A stretch of DNA of 64,000 nucleotides from Effrenium voratum (Eukaryota > Sar > Dinophyceae > Suessiales > Symbiodiniaceae): positions 186,001-250,000 of the forward strand of contig CAUJNA010003317.1 of assembly GCA_963377175.1 (NCBI GenBank). Direction: 5' to 3'. This document shows, piece by piece, positions 45,701 to 55,179 of this stretch. Positions within the stretch are counted from its first letter, which is position 1. Each line of letters begins with the position of its first letter. Under the pieces are notes generated by a model. That model worked only from the letters and a program-made list of their open reading frames with translations. It made no database searches and had not been told where the DNA came from. Position numbers and translations under genes: made by a program.

Positions 45701-46486
45701 GTCATGTTCGGTCCGGACAAGTGCGGCTACACTAAGCGCACTCACCTGATCTTCAGCTACAAGGGCAAGAACGTTCTGAAGAAGACCGACCTGCCTTACA
45801 AGCAGGAGGGTGAGGGTACCTCGCACGTGTACAGGCTGATCCTGAAGCCTGACAACACTGCCAAGGTGGAGATTGATGGGGAGCAGGTCTACGAAGGCTC
45901 CTTGAAGGAGGACTGGGAGATGCTGGCCGCCAAGGAGATCAAGGATCCTGATGACAAGAAGCCCAGCGACTGGGTCGATGACAGCATGATGGACGATCCT
46001 GAGGACAAGAAGCCGGACGGCTGGGTGGAGGAGAAGCGAATCGTGGATGCCAACGCCAAGAAGCCAGACGACTGGGATGATGAGGAGGATGGCGAGTGGG
46101 AGGCACCCATGATTGACAACCCCGACTACAAGGGTGAGTGGACCATTAAGCGCATTTCCAACCCTGCCTACAAGGGCTTCTGGGAGGCCAAGAAGATTGC
46201 CAACCCTGAGTATGTTGATGACGACAGCCTCTACAAGTATGATGACTTTGGTTTCATCGGCTTCGACTTGTGGCAGGTCAAGGGCAACACCATTTTTGAC
46301 AACGTCATCATCACCGATGATGTGGCTGAGGCGGACAAGTTTGTGGCAAAGTGGAAGGCGCTGAGTGAAGTTGAGAAGGCCAAGAAGAAGGAGGAGGATG
46401 ACAAGAAGGCTGAGGAAGCCAAGGCAGCAGCCAGCAGCGACTCCAAGGATGACGACGATGACGACGACGCTGATTCTGAGGATTGA
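36665..46486 (+). CDS. CALR: Calreticulin, copy 3 (seven exons, complete)
   Basis: Exons: 36665-36707 (3' end least certain), 38082-38130, 41396-41432, 42611-42644, 43700-43737, 44267-44344 and 45602-46486. They sum to 1164 nt: 387 residues plus TGA, in frame throughout. Signal peptide MHRVLLLGAVTSASG, lectin N-domain (KVYFSETFGDGWESRW; SEWKKSDGTQ; GTWQLSAGKWFG; NEAEDKGVQTAED), then exons 6 and 7 nearly identical to copy 2. Intron positions match copy 2 exactly, but intron contents are unrelated and lengths differ (for example intron 6 is 1257 against 265 bp). Donors: GC, GA, GC, GT, GA, GC. The acidic tail ends without KDEL. Role as for copy 2; the different signal peptide and diverged exons 2-5 show it is not an assembly duplicate. 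Confidence 0.9.
37721..37829. mobile_element. Family B element, copy B5, with 4-bp target duplication
   Basis: Left CTTGGTTGTCTTTGGGAAAC and right TTCCAACGTCAACCAAG are inverted repeats; TATA flanks both ends directly. The most complete family member, in intron 1 of calreticulin copy 3. Confidence 0.72.
37876..37990. mobile_element. Family F inverted-repeat element, copy F1
   Basis: TCAGTTGTTCAGTG...CACTGAAC with the core GTGGCTGCCCCACTAAAAAT, matching the copy at 44799. The word AAATTCCT occurs directly after the right end (37991-37998) and a few bases before the left end (37863-37870), a possible 8-bp target duplication. Confidence 0.6.
38082..38130 (+). CDS. CALR: Calreticulin copy 3, exon 2 (KVYFSETFGDGWESRW)
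   Basis: Acceptor CTAG|GCAAGG; GA donor CGCTG|GAGCG splitting the Trp codon exactly as in copy 2. About 5 of 49 bases differ from copy 2. Confidence 0.82.
38497..38613. mobile_element. Family B element, copy B6
   Basis: CATGGTTGTTGTTGGGAAAC to CAAGGTCAACCCAG with the core GGTTGAAATCCAAATCCACT; no clear target duplication. In intron 2 of calreticulin copy 3. Confidence 0.58.
38806..39830. repeat. 65-bp minisatellite, about 16 copies
   Basis: Unit: ATGTCCATCTAAGCAGAACC, then AAACGCGTTGCTTGTGTTTT, then GCACAATGCCGCTGTGATTT plus a T-rich linker. Length varies only in the T-run. Middle units are identical; the ends diverge. In intron 2 of calreticulin copy 3. Confidence 0.93.
40232..40306. mobile_element. 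Family C element, copy C5 (partial)
   Basis: GGGGGAATGCATCACTACG, TACTGGATATACGTGTTTAT and GCCCAGGGGAC match the family core; the terminal repeats are worn away. In intron 2 of calreticulin copy 3. Confidence 0.4.
40609..40685. mobile_element. Family D inverted-repeat element
   Basis: ACTCCCTGAGT at the left and ACTCAGGAAATGAGT at the right, with TTTGGGGTTTGGACCATG inside. Shorter than the copy at 17580. Confidence 0.5.
41022..41121. repeat. Direct repeat of about 45 bp (two copies)
   Basis: GCAACTTTGTAGTACAGCCG followed by TAGTAAAGGAAACGTGC occurs twice about 60 bp apart, the second with a 4-base TAAT insertion. Just upstream of exon 3 of calreticulin copy 3. Confidence 0.6.
41396..41432 (+). 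CDS. CALR: Calreticulin copy 3, exon 3 (TPSEWKKSDGTQ)
   Basis: Acceptor CCAG|GACC and GC donor CCAG|GCGA, mirroring copy 2; about 3 of 37 bases differ. Confidence 0.82.
42611..42644 (+). CDS. CALR: Calreticulin copy 3, exon 4 (GTWQLSAGKWF)
   Basis: Acceptor TCAG|GGC; donor TTTG|GTCT is GT, whereas the same intron in copy 2 uses GC. About 8 of 34 bases differ from copy 2. Confidence 0.8.
42705..42800. repeat. (CTTG)n/(GTTT)n and (GT)n microsatellite
   Basis: Short repeat in intron 4 of calreticulin copy 3. The CTTG-type unit is the complement of the CAAG arrays at 49 kb. Confidence 0.7.
43700..43737 (+). CDS. CALR: Calreticulin copy 3, exon 5 (NEAEDKGVQTAE)
   Basis: Acceptor ACAG|GCAAC; donor GGAG|GACGG, a GA donor. 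About 7 of 38 bases differ from copy 2. Confidence 0.82.
43804..43918. mobile_element. Family B element, copy B7, with 4-bp target duplication
   Basis: CATGGGTGTTGTTGGGAAAC to CCAACGTCAACCAAG; AGGT flanks both ends directly. It sits 66 bp into intron 5 of calreticulin copy 3. Confidence 0.68.
44267..44344 (+). CDS. CALR: Calreticulin copy 3, exon 6 (DSRFFGLAAGFDSFSNAGKE)
   Basis: Acceptor ATAG|GAC, GC donor CCAG|GCTC. Base-for-base identical to exon 6 of copy 2, although the introns on both sides are unrelated. Confidence 0.88.
44374..44487. mobile_element. Family C element, copy C6 (best-preserved ends)
   Basis: CCATTTGCTTAGGAATA at the left is an inverted repeat of GGCTTAAGCAAATG at the right. 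An internal (TA)n run is expanded. It begins 29 bp into intron 6 of calreticulin copy 3. Confidence 0.58.
44638..44750. mobile_element. Family B element, copy B8, with 4-bp target duplication
   Basis: CAGGGTTGTTGTTGGGAAAC to CCAACGTCAACCAAG, flanked directly by TGAA on both sides. In intron 6 of calreticulin copy 3. Confidence 0.7.
44799..44911. mobile_element. Family F element, copy F2, inside a longer direct repeat
   Basis: Perfect 14-bp terminal inverted repeats: TCAGTTGTTCAGTG and CACTGAACAACTGA. Outside them a 24-bp direct repeat (44771-44794 and 44922-44945, three mismatches, containing CTGAGACACA) brackets the element. It starts 49 bp after B8 in the same intron. Confidence 0.7.
45602..46486 (+). 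CDS. CALR: Calreticulin copy 3, exon 7 (signatures, P-domain, tail)
   Basis: Acceptor AGAG|GCCAAG. 885 nt as in copy 2, about 99.5% identical by eye with only synonymous changes, ending ADSED-TGA. The 3' untranslated sequence diverges within a few bases of the stop. Confidence 0.92.
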   Translation, partial: AKYEKDIECGGGYVKVGPKLDDPKTFGDPTPYNVMFGPDKCGYTKRTHLIFSYKGKNVLKKTDLPYKQEGEGTSHVYRLILKPDNTAKVEIDGEQVYEGSLKEDWEMLAAKEIKDPDDKKPSDWVDDSMMDDPEDKKPDGWVEEKRIVDANAKKPDDWDDEEDGEWEAPMIDNPDYKGEWTIKRISNPAYKGFWEAKKIANPEYVDDDSLYKYDDFGFIGFDLWQVKGNTIFDNVIITDDVAEADKFVAKWKALSEVEKAKKKEEDDKKAEEAKAAASSDSKDDDDDDDADSED

Positions 46487-47924
46487 GCCGGCGATGCTGA
46501 CTCTTTCACCTAGTTTTGCGAGGAAGTTACCGTGGATATCTCAGTGTCCTGCTGGGTTTTGGTTTGACGCATAGACTGCAGGCTTTCGGATCGATTCTGT
46601 TCTAAATCACGCTATTCCGAGGTGAATCCCATGGTGACAAGAACACCTCCGTGAAAGACTGTCACTGAGCTTTCACCACCCAGTTCCTGGAAGAAAGTGG
46701 GCGTTCCTGCTGATCATGAACTCAGGCTTTCGATGAGTTCCAATGTCGGAATTGAATAATGTTGACCCCGGATAAACAAAAACCCATCCTACAAATCGGA
46801 AACTTACAATCCCCCGCTAAACCAAGGACCCCTTCCCCCCCAATCGAAGACAACCAGGGTTTATGAATCCGGGGTTCCTTTCCATTCGGGCAGGTGGCAG
46901 TTCCCGTTTTGTTTGGTCACAGGAAGTTGTTCAGGCAACGCCACCTTTTCCCGCTAGTTTGGCTCCCACAGGCCAAAGGGTGCCAGGTGTCTAGTGCGGG
47001 ATCGAAGGGCATGAATTTGATTTAGGGACCCTTCGGTGGACATCAGACTTCGGTGGTGATTTCTGTCCACCAACCACCTTTCAGGGGGTTCCAACCATTG
47101 AATTTCATGGCCACTGTGGGTTGCTTTTAGATATAAGAGCCCAGCTGTGGGTTGCTTTTAGACCAAAACTATCCAGCACCTGAAAACGTGTTTTGTTTTT
47201 CCACTGAATCCGATTTTCCCTTCCGCTGGCTGAATTGGAGTTGTCTTGTTCTCCGTTTTTTGTTTTTGTTTTTTGTTTCTCCCACTGAGCTTTGAAAGGA
47301 CATGCACATGGGTTGTTCTTGGTCAGCCTACTTTATGGTGAGTTCACCGATCTTTGGGTAAAACGAGCTCAAGCCATGTCCGAACAACTTAGGGATGCCT
47401 GAGTGATGGAAGTGTAGACTTTGGATGTGTGAAGCCCACGTTAAGTTCACGAACTCAGCAGGACTTTTCTCACCGGGCACATCGTGTTGAGAGCCAGTTG
47501 GGCTCAGAGAACAGGCTCCGGCCGCTTGCTTTCACTTCCGGGCTCTCTGGCCCCTGACGGCCCGTGGGCCCCTGACAGACACTGCACCAAATGCGTAGCA
47601 ATAGACCAAAGCGCGCCGCCTGGCGGGCAAGAGACCAAAAATGAGGCTTCGCCGCACGCAATGCGCGTCCAAAGCTACCTTGACTTTCTTTTGGTTCTTT
47701 GGCGGATGGTTCGCAGGTTTTGTGCAAGGGTCCCTTGATACAATGAAGCTCCAGCATTGTCCAGTTGCTCGGCTACTGTTAGTGGAAAAGTTTAGGGGGA
47801 TGTGTGCATACTCCATGCGTTTAGGGCTGATTTTGTGAAGGCCATAAGTTGGTGTAGGGCTGATTGTTGTCAAGTGTGCCTTTGGCTGTCGCCACACGTC
47901 GCCACGTGTCACCCTTGCCATGCA
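46487..47924. other. Non-coding stretch downstream of calreticulin copy 3
   Basis: No exon recognised. It has a duplicated word TGTGGGTTGCTTTTAGA (near 47116 and 47145). From about 47480 the DNA is GC-richer with open frames on both strands but no recognisable domain; it leads into the tandem arrays. Confidence 0.5.
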
Positions 47925-48985
47925 CGACGCACGATCGGGCATGTCGCATTGCCCGCGCCCTGTTCTTGTCGCACGTCGCCACACGCCCTCTTGCCATGCA
48001 CCATCTGGCTGCCCCATGGCAATTGTGCAACAGCAGAAGGCTAATGCCACCATGCCCATCTCGCTGCATCTTTGCCATGCACAATCTGGTGCCCCCATGG
48101 CTATGTGCAACCGCGGAAGGATAATGCCATCAGGCAGTAGGCATTTGCGGCATACCGCATTGCCCTTCTCGCCGCTTTGCCATGCACGGTCTGGCGCCCC
48201 TATGGCTAGTCGCAACCGCGGAAAGCTAATGCCATCATGCAGTTGGCATTTGCGGCATGTCGCATTGCCCTTCTCGCCGCTTTGCCATGCACGATCTGGG
48301 GGCCCCATGGCTATGCGCAACCGCAGAAGGCTAATGATAATGCCACCAGGCAGTTGGCATTTGCTGGCATGTCGCATTGCCCTTCTCGCCGCACCTGCCA
48401 TGCACGATCTGGCGGTCCCATGGCTATACGCAACCGCGGAAGGCTAATGCCATCAGGCAGTGCACGATCTGGGGGCCCCATGGCTATGCGCAACCATGGA
48501 AGGCTAATGCCATCAGGCAGTTGGCATTTGCTGGCATGTCGCATTGCCCTTCTCGCCGCACCTTTGCCATGCAGGATCTGGCGGCCCCATGGCTATGCGC
48601 AACCATGGAAGGCTAATGCATCACGCAGTTGGCATTTGCTGGCATGCCACATTGCCCTTCTCGCCGCACCTTTGCCATGCACGATCTGGCGGCCCCATGG
48701 CTATGCGCAACCGCTGAAGGCTATTGCCATCAGGCAGTTGGCATTTGCTGGCAGATGGCATGTCGCATTGCCCTTCTCGCCGCTTTGCCATGCAGGATCT
48801 GGCGGCCCCATGGCTATGCGCAGCCATGGAAGGCTAATGCCATCACGCAGTTGGCATTTGCTGGCATGGCGCATTGCCCTTCTCGCCGCACCTTTGCCAT
48901 GCAGGATCTGGCGGCCCCATGGGTATGCGAAAGCACGGAAGGCTAATGCCGCCAGGCAGTTGGCATTTGCTGGCATGTCGCCTTT
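47925..48985. repeat. 109-bp tandem array, about 10 copies
   Basis: Unit includes CAGTTGGCATTTGCTGGCAT, GTCGCATTGCCCTTCTCGCC, TTTGCCATGCACGATCTGG and CCCATGGCTATGCGCAACC. Copies vary in length by small deletions. Long frames on both strands are artefacts of repetition. Confidence 0.9.
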
Positions 48986-49044
48986 CCCATGCCATGCTTT
49001 CGTCGCGAGCCGCGACTTATCCTTGGTTGTCCCATTGCTTTTGC

Positions 49045-49780
49045 GTAAACAAACGAACAAGCAAACAAACAAACAAACAAGCAACACAAGACAAATCAAA
49101 TCAAGGCAAAGGACAACACAAAGGCACAAAACAAATAGACAGGCAACCAAACACACCATCAATGAAACAACAAGCGCACACAAGCAAGCAAGCAAGCTAA
49201 CAGACAGGCAGACAGGCAGCCAGGCAGACAGACAAACAAACAAGCAAGCAAGCAAACAAACAAGCAAACAATCAAACAACCACACAACAATGAACCAATC
49301 AAACAGACAAACAACCAAGCAAGCAAGCAGTTAAACAAGCAAACACAAACAAACAATCAAAGATACAAACAACATCACAAAACACACATGCAAAATGCAA
49401 ACCGACAACCAGTGAAGCAAGAAAGAGATAACCAACACCAGCAACACACACACACAGGTGCACAAACAAACACGCAAACACACAATCACATAAGTACAAA
49501 CACAGACACAAACACGGCGAGCACAAACACACACAAGAACAAGACACATAAGCCCACAAACAAGCAAGCAAGCAGGCAAGGAAGCAGGCAGGCAGGCAGG
49601 CAAGCAAGCAAGCAAGCAGGCAGGCAGGCAAGCAAGCAAGCAGGCAGGCAAACAGGCAGGCAAGCAAGCAGGCAGGCAGGCAGGCAAGCAGGCAGGCAGG
49701 CAGGCAAGCAAGCAAGCAAGTAGGCAGGCAGGCAAGCAAGCAGGCAGGCAAGCAGGCAGGCAAGCAAGCAAACAAGCACA
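49045..49780. repeat. (CAAG)n/(CAGG)n/(CAAA)n microsatellite region
   Basis: Imperfect tetranucleotides: CAAACAAG at the start, ACACAAACA in the middle, AGCAAGCAGGCAGG at the end. Read in reverse they give meaningless CLLACLPA-type frames of up to 160 codons. Confidence 0.92.
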
Positions 49781-50404
49781 CCCGGCACTTTCGCGTTCAT
49801 CGCCACGCCTGCCATCCGATGACCCTCATCCTCCTGCTTGGCGTGGTCAAGTCGCAAAGACCGGAAGGTTGCGCTTTGTTTGGCTTGCGTGCCTTGCAGC
49901 GTGCGCCATTGCGGTGCTGTTGTATTGCTTGGCTGCGATGGTGCTTGTGTTTGCACTCTCCTGTTAGAGCTGGTTACCTTTTTTGGCTTGTGTGGTGCCA
50001 GCCGGGGGTTGCTGTGCTTCTGGTTCTAAGGGTTGTGAACGGTGTCTATCTTGTTGGCTTGGGCGAGATTTTGTTGCACGTTTGCTCGCTTGCTTGTTTG
50101 CTCGTTTGTTTGCTTGCTTGTTCGCTTGTTTTCTAGCTTGCTTGCTTGCTTGCTTGGCTTGCTTGTTGTCGGGTTTGCTTGCTGGCTTGCTCGCTTGCTG
50201 TTTGTTGTCGTTGCGCGTTGTTGCGTTTTGATCTGTGTTGTTATTTTCAACCCAGCAAACAGTCAGCAGCTGTTCATGAACCGTCCCACCTGCTTGCCGT
50301 CGCGTTTGCCATTTTAAGGCGCGCTGGCGCGCTTTGAAAAGAGCGGCGCCAGGACCTGTGAGCCTGAAAGCCATGTCGCTTAGTTGTTGCTTGTGGTTTC
50401 AGAG
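49781..50404. other. Spacer with a (CTTG)n array
   Basis: Mostly unclassified moderately GC-rich DNA. A GCTTGCTTGTTTGCTCG-type repeat at about 50085-50210 is the inverted counterpart of the CAAG array 300-1000 bp upstream, so the two could pair. Confidence 0.55.
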
Positions 50405-50745
50405 TTGCGTTGTATTAGTGGTAGTGGTTGCAGTCATAATGGCTTTTGCAGTTGCTGGTGGTCACGTAGTGGTAGTTGTAATCTACAGTGGCAGGCGCTG
50501 CCGTGTAGTCGTGGCAGAAGCAGTAGCAGCAGCAACAGGTAAGTGATGTAGCAGCAGTGGTGGCAGCAGGAGCAGTAGCATTGGCAATGGCGATATGTAT
50601 GGTGTCAGGATTAATCATTCTAGCAACACAAAAAAGCAGCCACAACAGACAAAAATACTATTAATTGTAGTAGTGGTAGTGGTGGTGTTAATGGTAAGAA
50701 TGGTAGTGGTAGTAGTGGTAGTGGTAGTGTTAGTAGTAATCAAAG
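50405..50745. repeat. GTAGTGGTAG-type microsatellite, interrupted
   Basis: Two blocks of imperfect GTA/GTG/GCA trinucleotides (50405-50600 and 50665-50745). Confidence 0.8.
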
Positions 50746-50869
50746 GAAGTTTAGAAGGAACTTCCGTGTTACGGCAACTAATTGAAAGCTATAGCTCTCT
50801 GAGACAAATGACAAGAAAAGGAATAAGCCCGCGAGAAAAAATGCGCGCGCGTGTGGCAGGGGAAGAGAA

Positions 50870-51062
50870 AGTCTGCAAAAAGCGTGACCCTGTGCGTGAA
50901 TCGGCATTTTCGAAGATGAGAAAGTCGCAAAAAGCGTGGCCCTGTGCGCGAATCGGCGTCTCCGGAGATGCGAAAGCTAGCCTGTCCGCGGCGTCTGGTC
51001 GGAGCGGTCTCGGAGCGGTCTCGGAGCGGGCTCGGAGCGGGGTCGGCGCCGGGCCCATTGGC
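50870..51062. repeat. Short tandem duplication and CGGAGCGG repeat
   Basis: AAAAAGCGTGACCCTGTGCG followed by TGAATCGGC is duplicated (about 52 bp apart), then TCGGAGCGG repeats four times. Confidence 0.65.
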
Positions 51063-51069
51063 ACGGCAA

Positions 51070-51545
51070 CGCAGAGGTTTCGCAAGGTTTGAATTGCGTG
51101 GCAGGCGCACCATTTTGGTGAGGTCGGGTGCAGATTTCGTGGTAGGCGCAGCACTTTCGCAAGGTCGACTTTTCTCAAGGTTTGAATTGCGTGGCAGGCG
51201 CAGCACTTTCGATTGCTCAGGTGCAGATTTCGTGGCAGGCTCAGCACTTTCGCAAGGTCAATTACATATTTCGTGGCAGGCGCGGCACTTTCGCAAGGTC
51301 AAGTAAAGATTTTGTGGCAGGCGCAGCACTTTCGCAAGGTCAAGCACAGATTTCGTGGCAGGCGCAGCACTTTCACAAGGTCATGTACTGATTTCGTGGC
51401 AGGTGCAGCACTTTCGCAAGGTCAAGTGCAACATTCGTGGCAGGCGCATCACTTTCGCAAGGTCAAGTACATAATTCGTGGCAGGCGCAGCACTTTCGCA
51501 AGGTCAAGTGCAAATTCGTGGCAGGCGCATCACTTTCGCAAGGTC
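51070..51545. repeat. 41-bp tandem array, about 12 copies
   Basis: Unit: TTTCGTGGCAGGCGCAGCAC followed by TTTCGCAAGGTCAAGT and a short variable word. The first units are more diverged. Confidence 0.88.
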
Positions 51546-51765
51546 AACTTTCGCAGCTGGGGCTTGAAAATCGCAACTTTTAAGTACAAAAGTAGTACAC
51601 GAAGTCCACTTTCGCAGCCGGGGCTTGAAAATCGCAACTTTTACGTACGAAAGTAGTACGTGAAGTCAACTTTCGCAGCTGGGGCTCGAACATCGCAACT
51701 TTTAAGTACGAAAGTAGTACGGCGAAGTCAACTTTCGGGGATTGAAAATCGCAACTTTTACGTGC
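51542..51765. repeat. 61-bp tandem array, 3.5 copies
   Basis: Unit: AACTTTCGCAGCTGGGGCTT, GAAAATCGCAACTTTTAAGT, ACAAAAGTAGTACACGAAGT. It shares ACTTTCGCA with the preceding 41-bp array, so one may have arisen from the other. Confidence 0.85.
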
Positions 51766-51768
51766 AGA

Positions 51769-51941
51769 TTTTGATGGATAGATACATAGATCGATAGACA
51801 GATAGAGAGATAGCTAGAGAGATAGATAGAAAGAGATAGAGAAAGAGATAGGTAGATAGATACAAAGAGAGAGAGATAGATAGAGAGAGAGAGAGAGAGC
51901 AAGATAGATAGATAAATAGACAGAGAGATAAAGAGATAGAG

Positions 51942-51976
<35 letters not shown>

Positions 51977-51999
51977 TAGATAGATAGAGAGAGATAGAA

Positions 52000-52030
<31 letters not shown>

Positions 52031-53190
52031 GATAGATAAATAGAAAGAAAAACAGATAGATAGATAGATAGATAGATAGAAAGAAAAACAGATAGATAGA
52101 TAGAAAGATAGATAGATAGAGAGATAAATAAATAGATACACGGTAAACAGACAAATAGATAGATAGACAGATTGATAGATAGATAGATAGAGAGATAGAT
52201 AATTAGATAGAAACAGAGATAGAGAGAGAGAGAGATTGATACACAAGTAGATAGATAGAGAAATAAATAGATAGATAGATAGATAAATAGATAGAGAGGT
52301 AGATAGATAGCTAGCTAAGTAGAGAGAATTAGATAGAGAGGTAAATAGAGAGATGGAGAGATAGGTAGATCTATAGATAATTAGACATATAGATAGAGAG
52401 ATAGAGAGATTGATAAGTACACGTGAGATACTGAGATAGACAGATAGATAGATAGATAGATAGAGATAGAGAGATAGACAGATACAAAGAGAGATAGATA
52501 GATAGGTAGACAGAGGGATACATAGAGAGATATAGAGATAGATAGATAGAGAGATAGACAGATAGAGAGACAGATAGAAAGAAAGAAAAATAGATAGATA
52601 CGCGGGAGATATATGGAGAGAGAGTTGGATAGATAGATAGACAGATAGAAAGAGATAGAGAGATAGAAAAAAAGAGAGATAGAGAGATAGATGGAGAGAT
52701 AAATAGTTAGATAGATAAACAAACAGAAGATAGATAGACAGATAGATAGATAGACAAAGAGATAGATAGATAAATAGATAGAAAGAGAGATAGAGATATA
52801 GATAGATAGATAGATAGATACATAAGATAGAGAGGTAAGTAGATAGACAGTTAGAGAGAGAGAAATAGAGGGATATAGAGAGATGGATAGATAGAGAGAT
52901 AGGGAGATAGGTAGATATATAGATAGAAAGATAGAGCGGTAGAGAGATAGCTAGAGAAGATAGATAGAGAGATAGATAGATAGATAGGCAGATAGATAGA
53001 TAACACGAGAGATAAATGGATAGGTAGTTAGGTAGATAGATAGGTAGAGAAAGATAGATAGACAAGCAAACGAAAGAAAGAAAGAAAAGACAGATAGAAG
53101 AAGGAAAGGAGGGAGGAAGGGAGGAAAGAAAGGAAGAAAGGAAGAATGACGGAGAAAAAGAGTCAAGAAGAGAAAGAGAAAGAGAACTAG
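51769..53190. repeat. (GATA)n/(GAGA)n microsatellite, about 1.4 kb
   Basis: Imperfect GATAGATA and GAGAGA mixture passing into GAAA/GGAA at 53060-53190. Minus-strand frames (up to 435 codons of YLSIYLS) are artefacts. Confidence 0.95.
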
Positions 53191-53214
53191 TTTTATATTT
53201 CGCCGGCTCTACTG

Positions 53215-53365
53215 GTAATAGTAGTCATAGTATTGGTGGTGGTAGGGGTAGTGGTACTGTTAGTAGTAATAATAGTAGTAGTAGTAGTAGTGGTGGTAAT
53301 AGTAGTAGTAGGAGGTTTAGTCGTAGGAGTAGTAGGAGTAGTGGTAGTGGTAGCACTGGTACTCG
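53215..53365. repeat. GTAGTAGTG trinucleotide repeat
   Basis: Imperfect GTA/GTG units between the GATA tract and the LINE remnants. Confidence 0.8.
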
Positions 53366-53829
53366 CAATGCTGGTCGTACTCCTAATGCCACCCTAAAGC
53401 TTCTGCCTGACCACCGAAGAGGAAAACCAATTTTTCTTACAACGCGCATTTTTAGACATGTTCCGCAAAGAGGACACGTTACATTAAACAATGGCCACAG
53501 GTCGCGATCCCACGCTGTTGAACAAACATGTGTCAATCAGCTGTGATTCCGACCATCCTTTTCACTCCTTCAAGCTGCCGCGTCCAATCTTGAGCGGGAT
53601 GCACGAAGCCACTCGTGCATTCGTTTGCGCATTCCTGCGTTCCAGTCATTGTGATTGAAACACGCCCATCCGAACATTTTTCGTTGTAGGCAATCTACAT
53701 TGGCGAGCTGCGTGTGTGTTAGCCATACCGTGTCCAAACGTTGAATCTTTGCGGGGGCTGTGACCGCGCTGCAGCCAGATTGCGGGGGAGTGCACGTTCA
53801 AAGTCCGAGAGCACTGCACCATCTTGGGC

Positions 53830-54190
53830 GGCCGCCGTTTGCTGGGCCTCGACAACATAAATCAAACCTTCAATGGACAGCTACACTCGAGCTGGATTCT
53901 GATAGCACGCGTTTCTGTTGATGGCATCGGAGCATGTGACACCATGAGCCGCCAAGCCATGTTGCAAGGGCTCCTCCGGGTCCCTGGCGCAAACCAATGC
54001 TTGCCTTTTGTGCGAATGTTCTACTCGGAGCCCTCCGAGTATGTGTGGCATGATACTGACGGGCGGGCCCATGTTGCGCAGCAAGCGGAATCTACGCGCT
54101 TGGCCTGCATGGTGCGCTGCAGGCGGCGCACTCCTACTCGCCTGGAGAGCCTTCTTGGATGACGTGCGGACAGTTGTGCAGCCCAACCGT
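53830..54190 (+). pseudogene. LINE (non-LTR retrotransposon) reverse-transcriptase fragment
   Basis: The frame reads ARVSVDGIGACDTMSRQAML, then ...PFVRMFYSEPSEYVWHD..., recognisable as the region around catalytic motif A (D-G-I-G-A-x-D) of a LINE reverse transcriptase seen in many dinoflagellate genomes. The catalytic motif C survives as FLDD at 54152-54163 but in another frame. The stretch between, where motif B (QAEGGEQGDP-like) should lie, is collapsed: AQQAE runs straight into degraded sequence. Dead by deletion and frameshift. Confidence 0.6.
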
Positions 54191-54199
54191 GTAGTCCCT

Positions 54200-54880
54200 G
54201 CAGAATCTGGCTTGCCAGTTGTATGAGCATTGCCGCGTGGGAAGACCAGGATTTGGAACTTGTTTCGGCGAGTGCCGCAGGGCCTCAGCCTCCTGGGCCG
54301 ATTGCTTGGCCGTTCTGAGTCGCAGCTTGCCCCATGAGGCGCAGGCCTTCCTCCAGCAACTTGAAGGGCCAGCTAGGGAGGCCCTTTGCCAGCCAGCTTG
54401 GGCTCGACCAGAATGGACAAAGAATTGCTGTGAGCCTGTGGCGCGTGTGGATGATAGGCGTTTGGAGGGCGTTGCCAATGGCCACTATGGGGGGCCAGCA
54501 GCTTGCAGCCCCCCTTATCAGGCCAGGGCCAGCCTGTCCGGAGGGGTGGCCGGGGCGTCCCTTGCCCTAGCACGCCGGCGCAAGGAACGTGCGTACCCAG
54601 AGTTTTTTTCGGGCAGGCCGCTGTCGTGCTTTCTGTGTGGAGGTCGGAGGCCGTTGGAGCGAGGAGGCCGCTTCCTTTGTGCGCAGGCTCGCGCGTTAAG
54701 GCCCGAGAAGCCCCTGAACGCTTGCGGGCGGCGACGGTCTCGGCACTTGTGGCTCGGTGGACTGGGTTGCCGACGCATGCAGCCATGTCAGCCTTTGCCG
54801 CCTCACTTGCCCACCAGACAGCCGGCCCACACTTGTCGCGGAGGGGCTGCCGCCCTTGGGCGACCTCCTTGCTGACACGG
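54200..54880 (+). pseudogene. LINE C-terminal region, first remnant
   Basis: Continues the element: ASWADCLAVLSRSLPHEAQA and later ARRRKERAYPEFFSG resemble the poorly characterised region downstream of reverse transcriptase in the same dinoflagellate LINE. About 220 codons are open but the frame shifts repeatedly relative to the RT part. No zinc finger or endonuclease is recognisable. Confidence 0.5.
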
Positions 54881-55179
54881 GGAGGGATGGCCCTTGCCAG
54901 CCGTGTTGCTTAGGGGTGTGCCTGACCAGGGGATGCCGGTAGACAAAAGGCCTGCAGTAACGCAAAGCCCGGTTCCTGAGCCACCTAAGCAGGGTTTCTT
55001 GGGGGGGAGACGTGACGCGGCGGAAAAAAACAAAACAGCGCAAAAATCGTTCCTCGGCGAGCTTGGTGCCATTGACGCGGCGGAGCGATGTGCGCGAGGC
55101 GGCCGCGGCTGCGACTTGCTCCGGCGCCAGTGGCCCGAACGTCCGTCCTGGCAGGGTATCCTGGCACGCGCCTCCCGCT

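Noticed and set aside
47532..49356. Several 150-365 codon frames on both strands
   Set aside because: They follow the 109-bp array and the CAAG/CAGG microsatellite; the protein content is periodic and changes with frame.
51758..53065. 435-codon minus-strand frame rich in Tyr, Leu and Ser
   Set aside because: Direct translation of the GATA/GAGA microsatellite.
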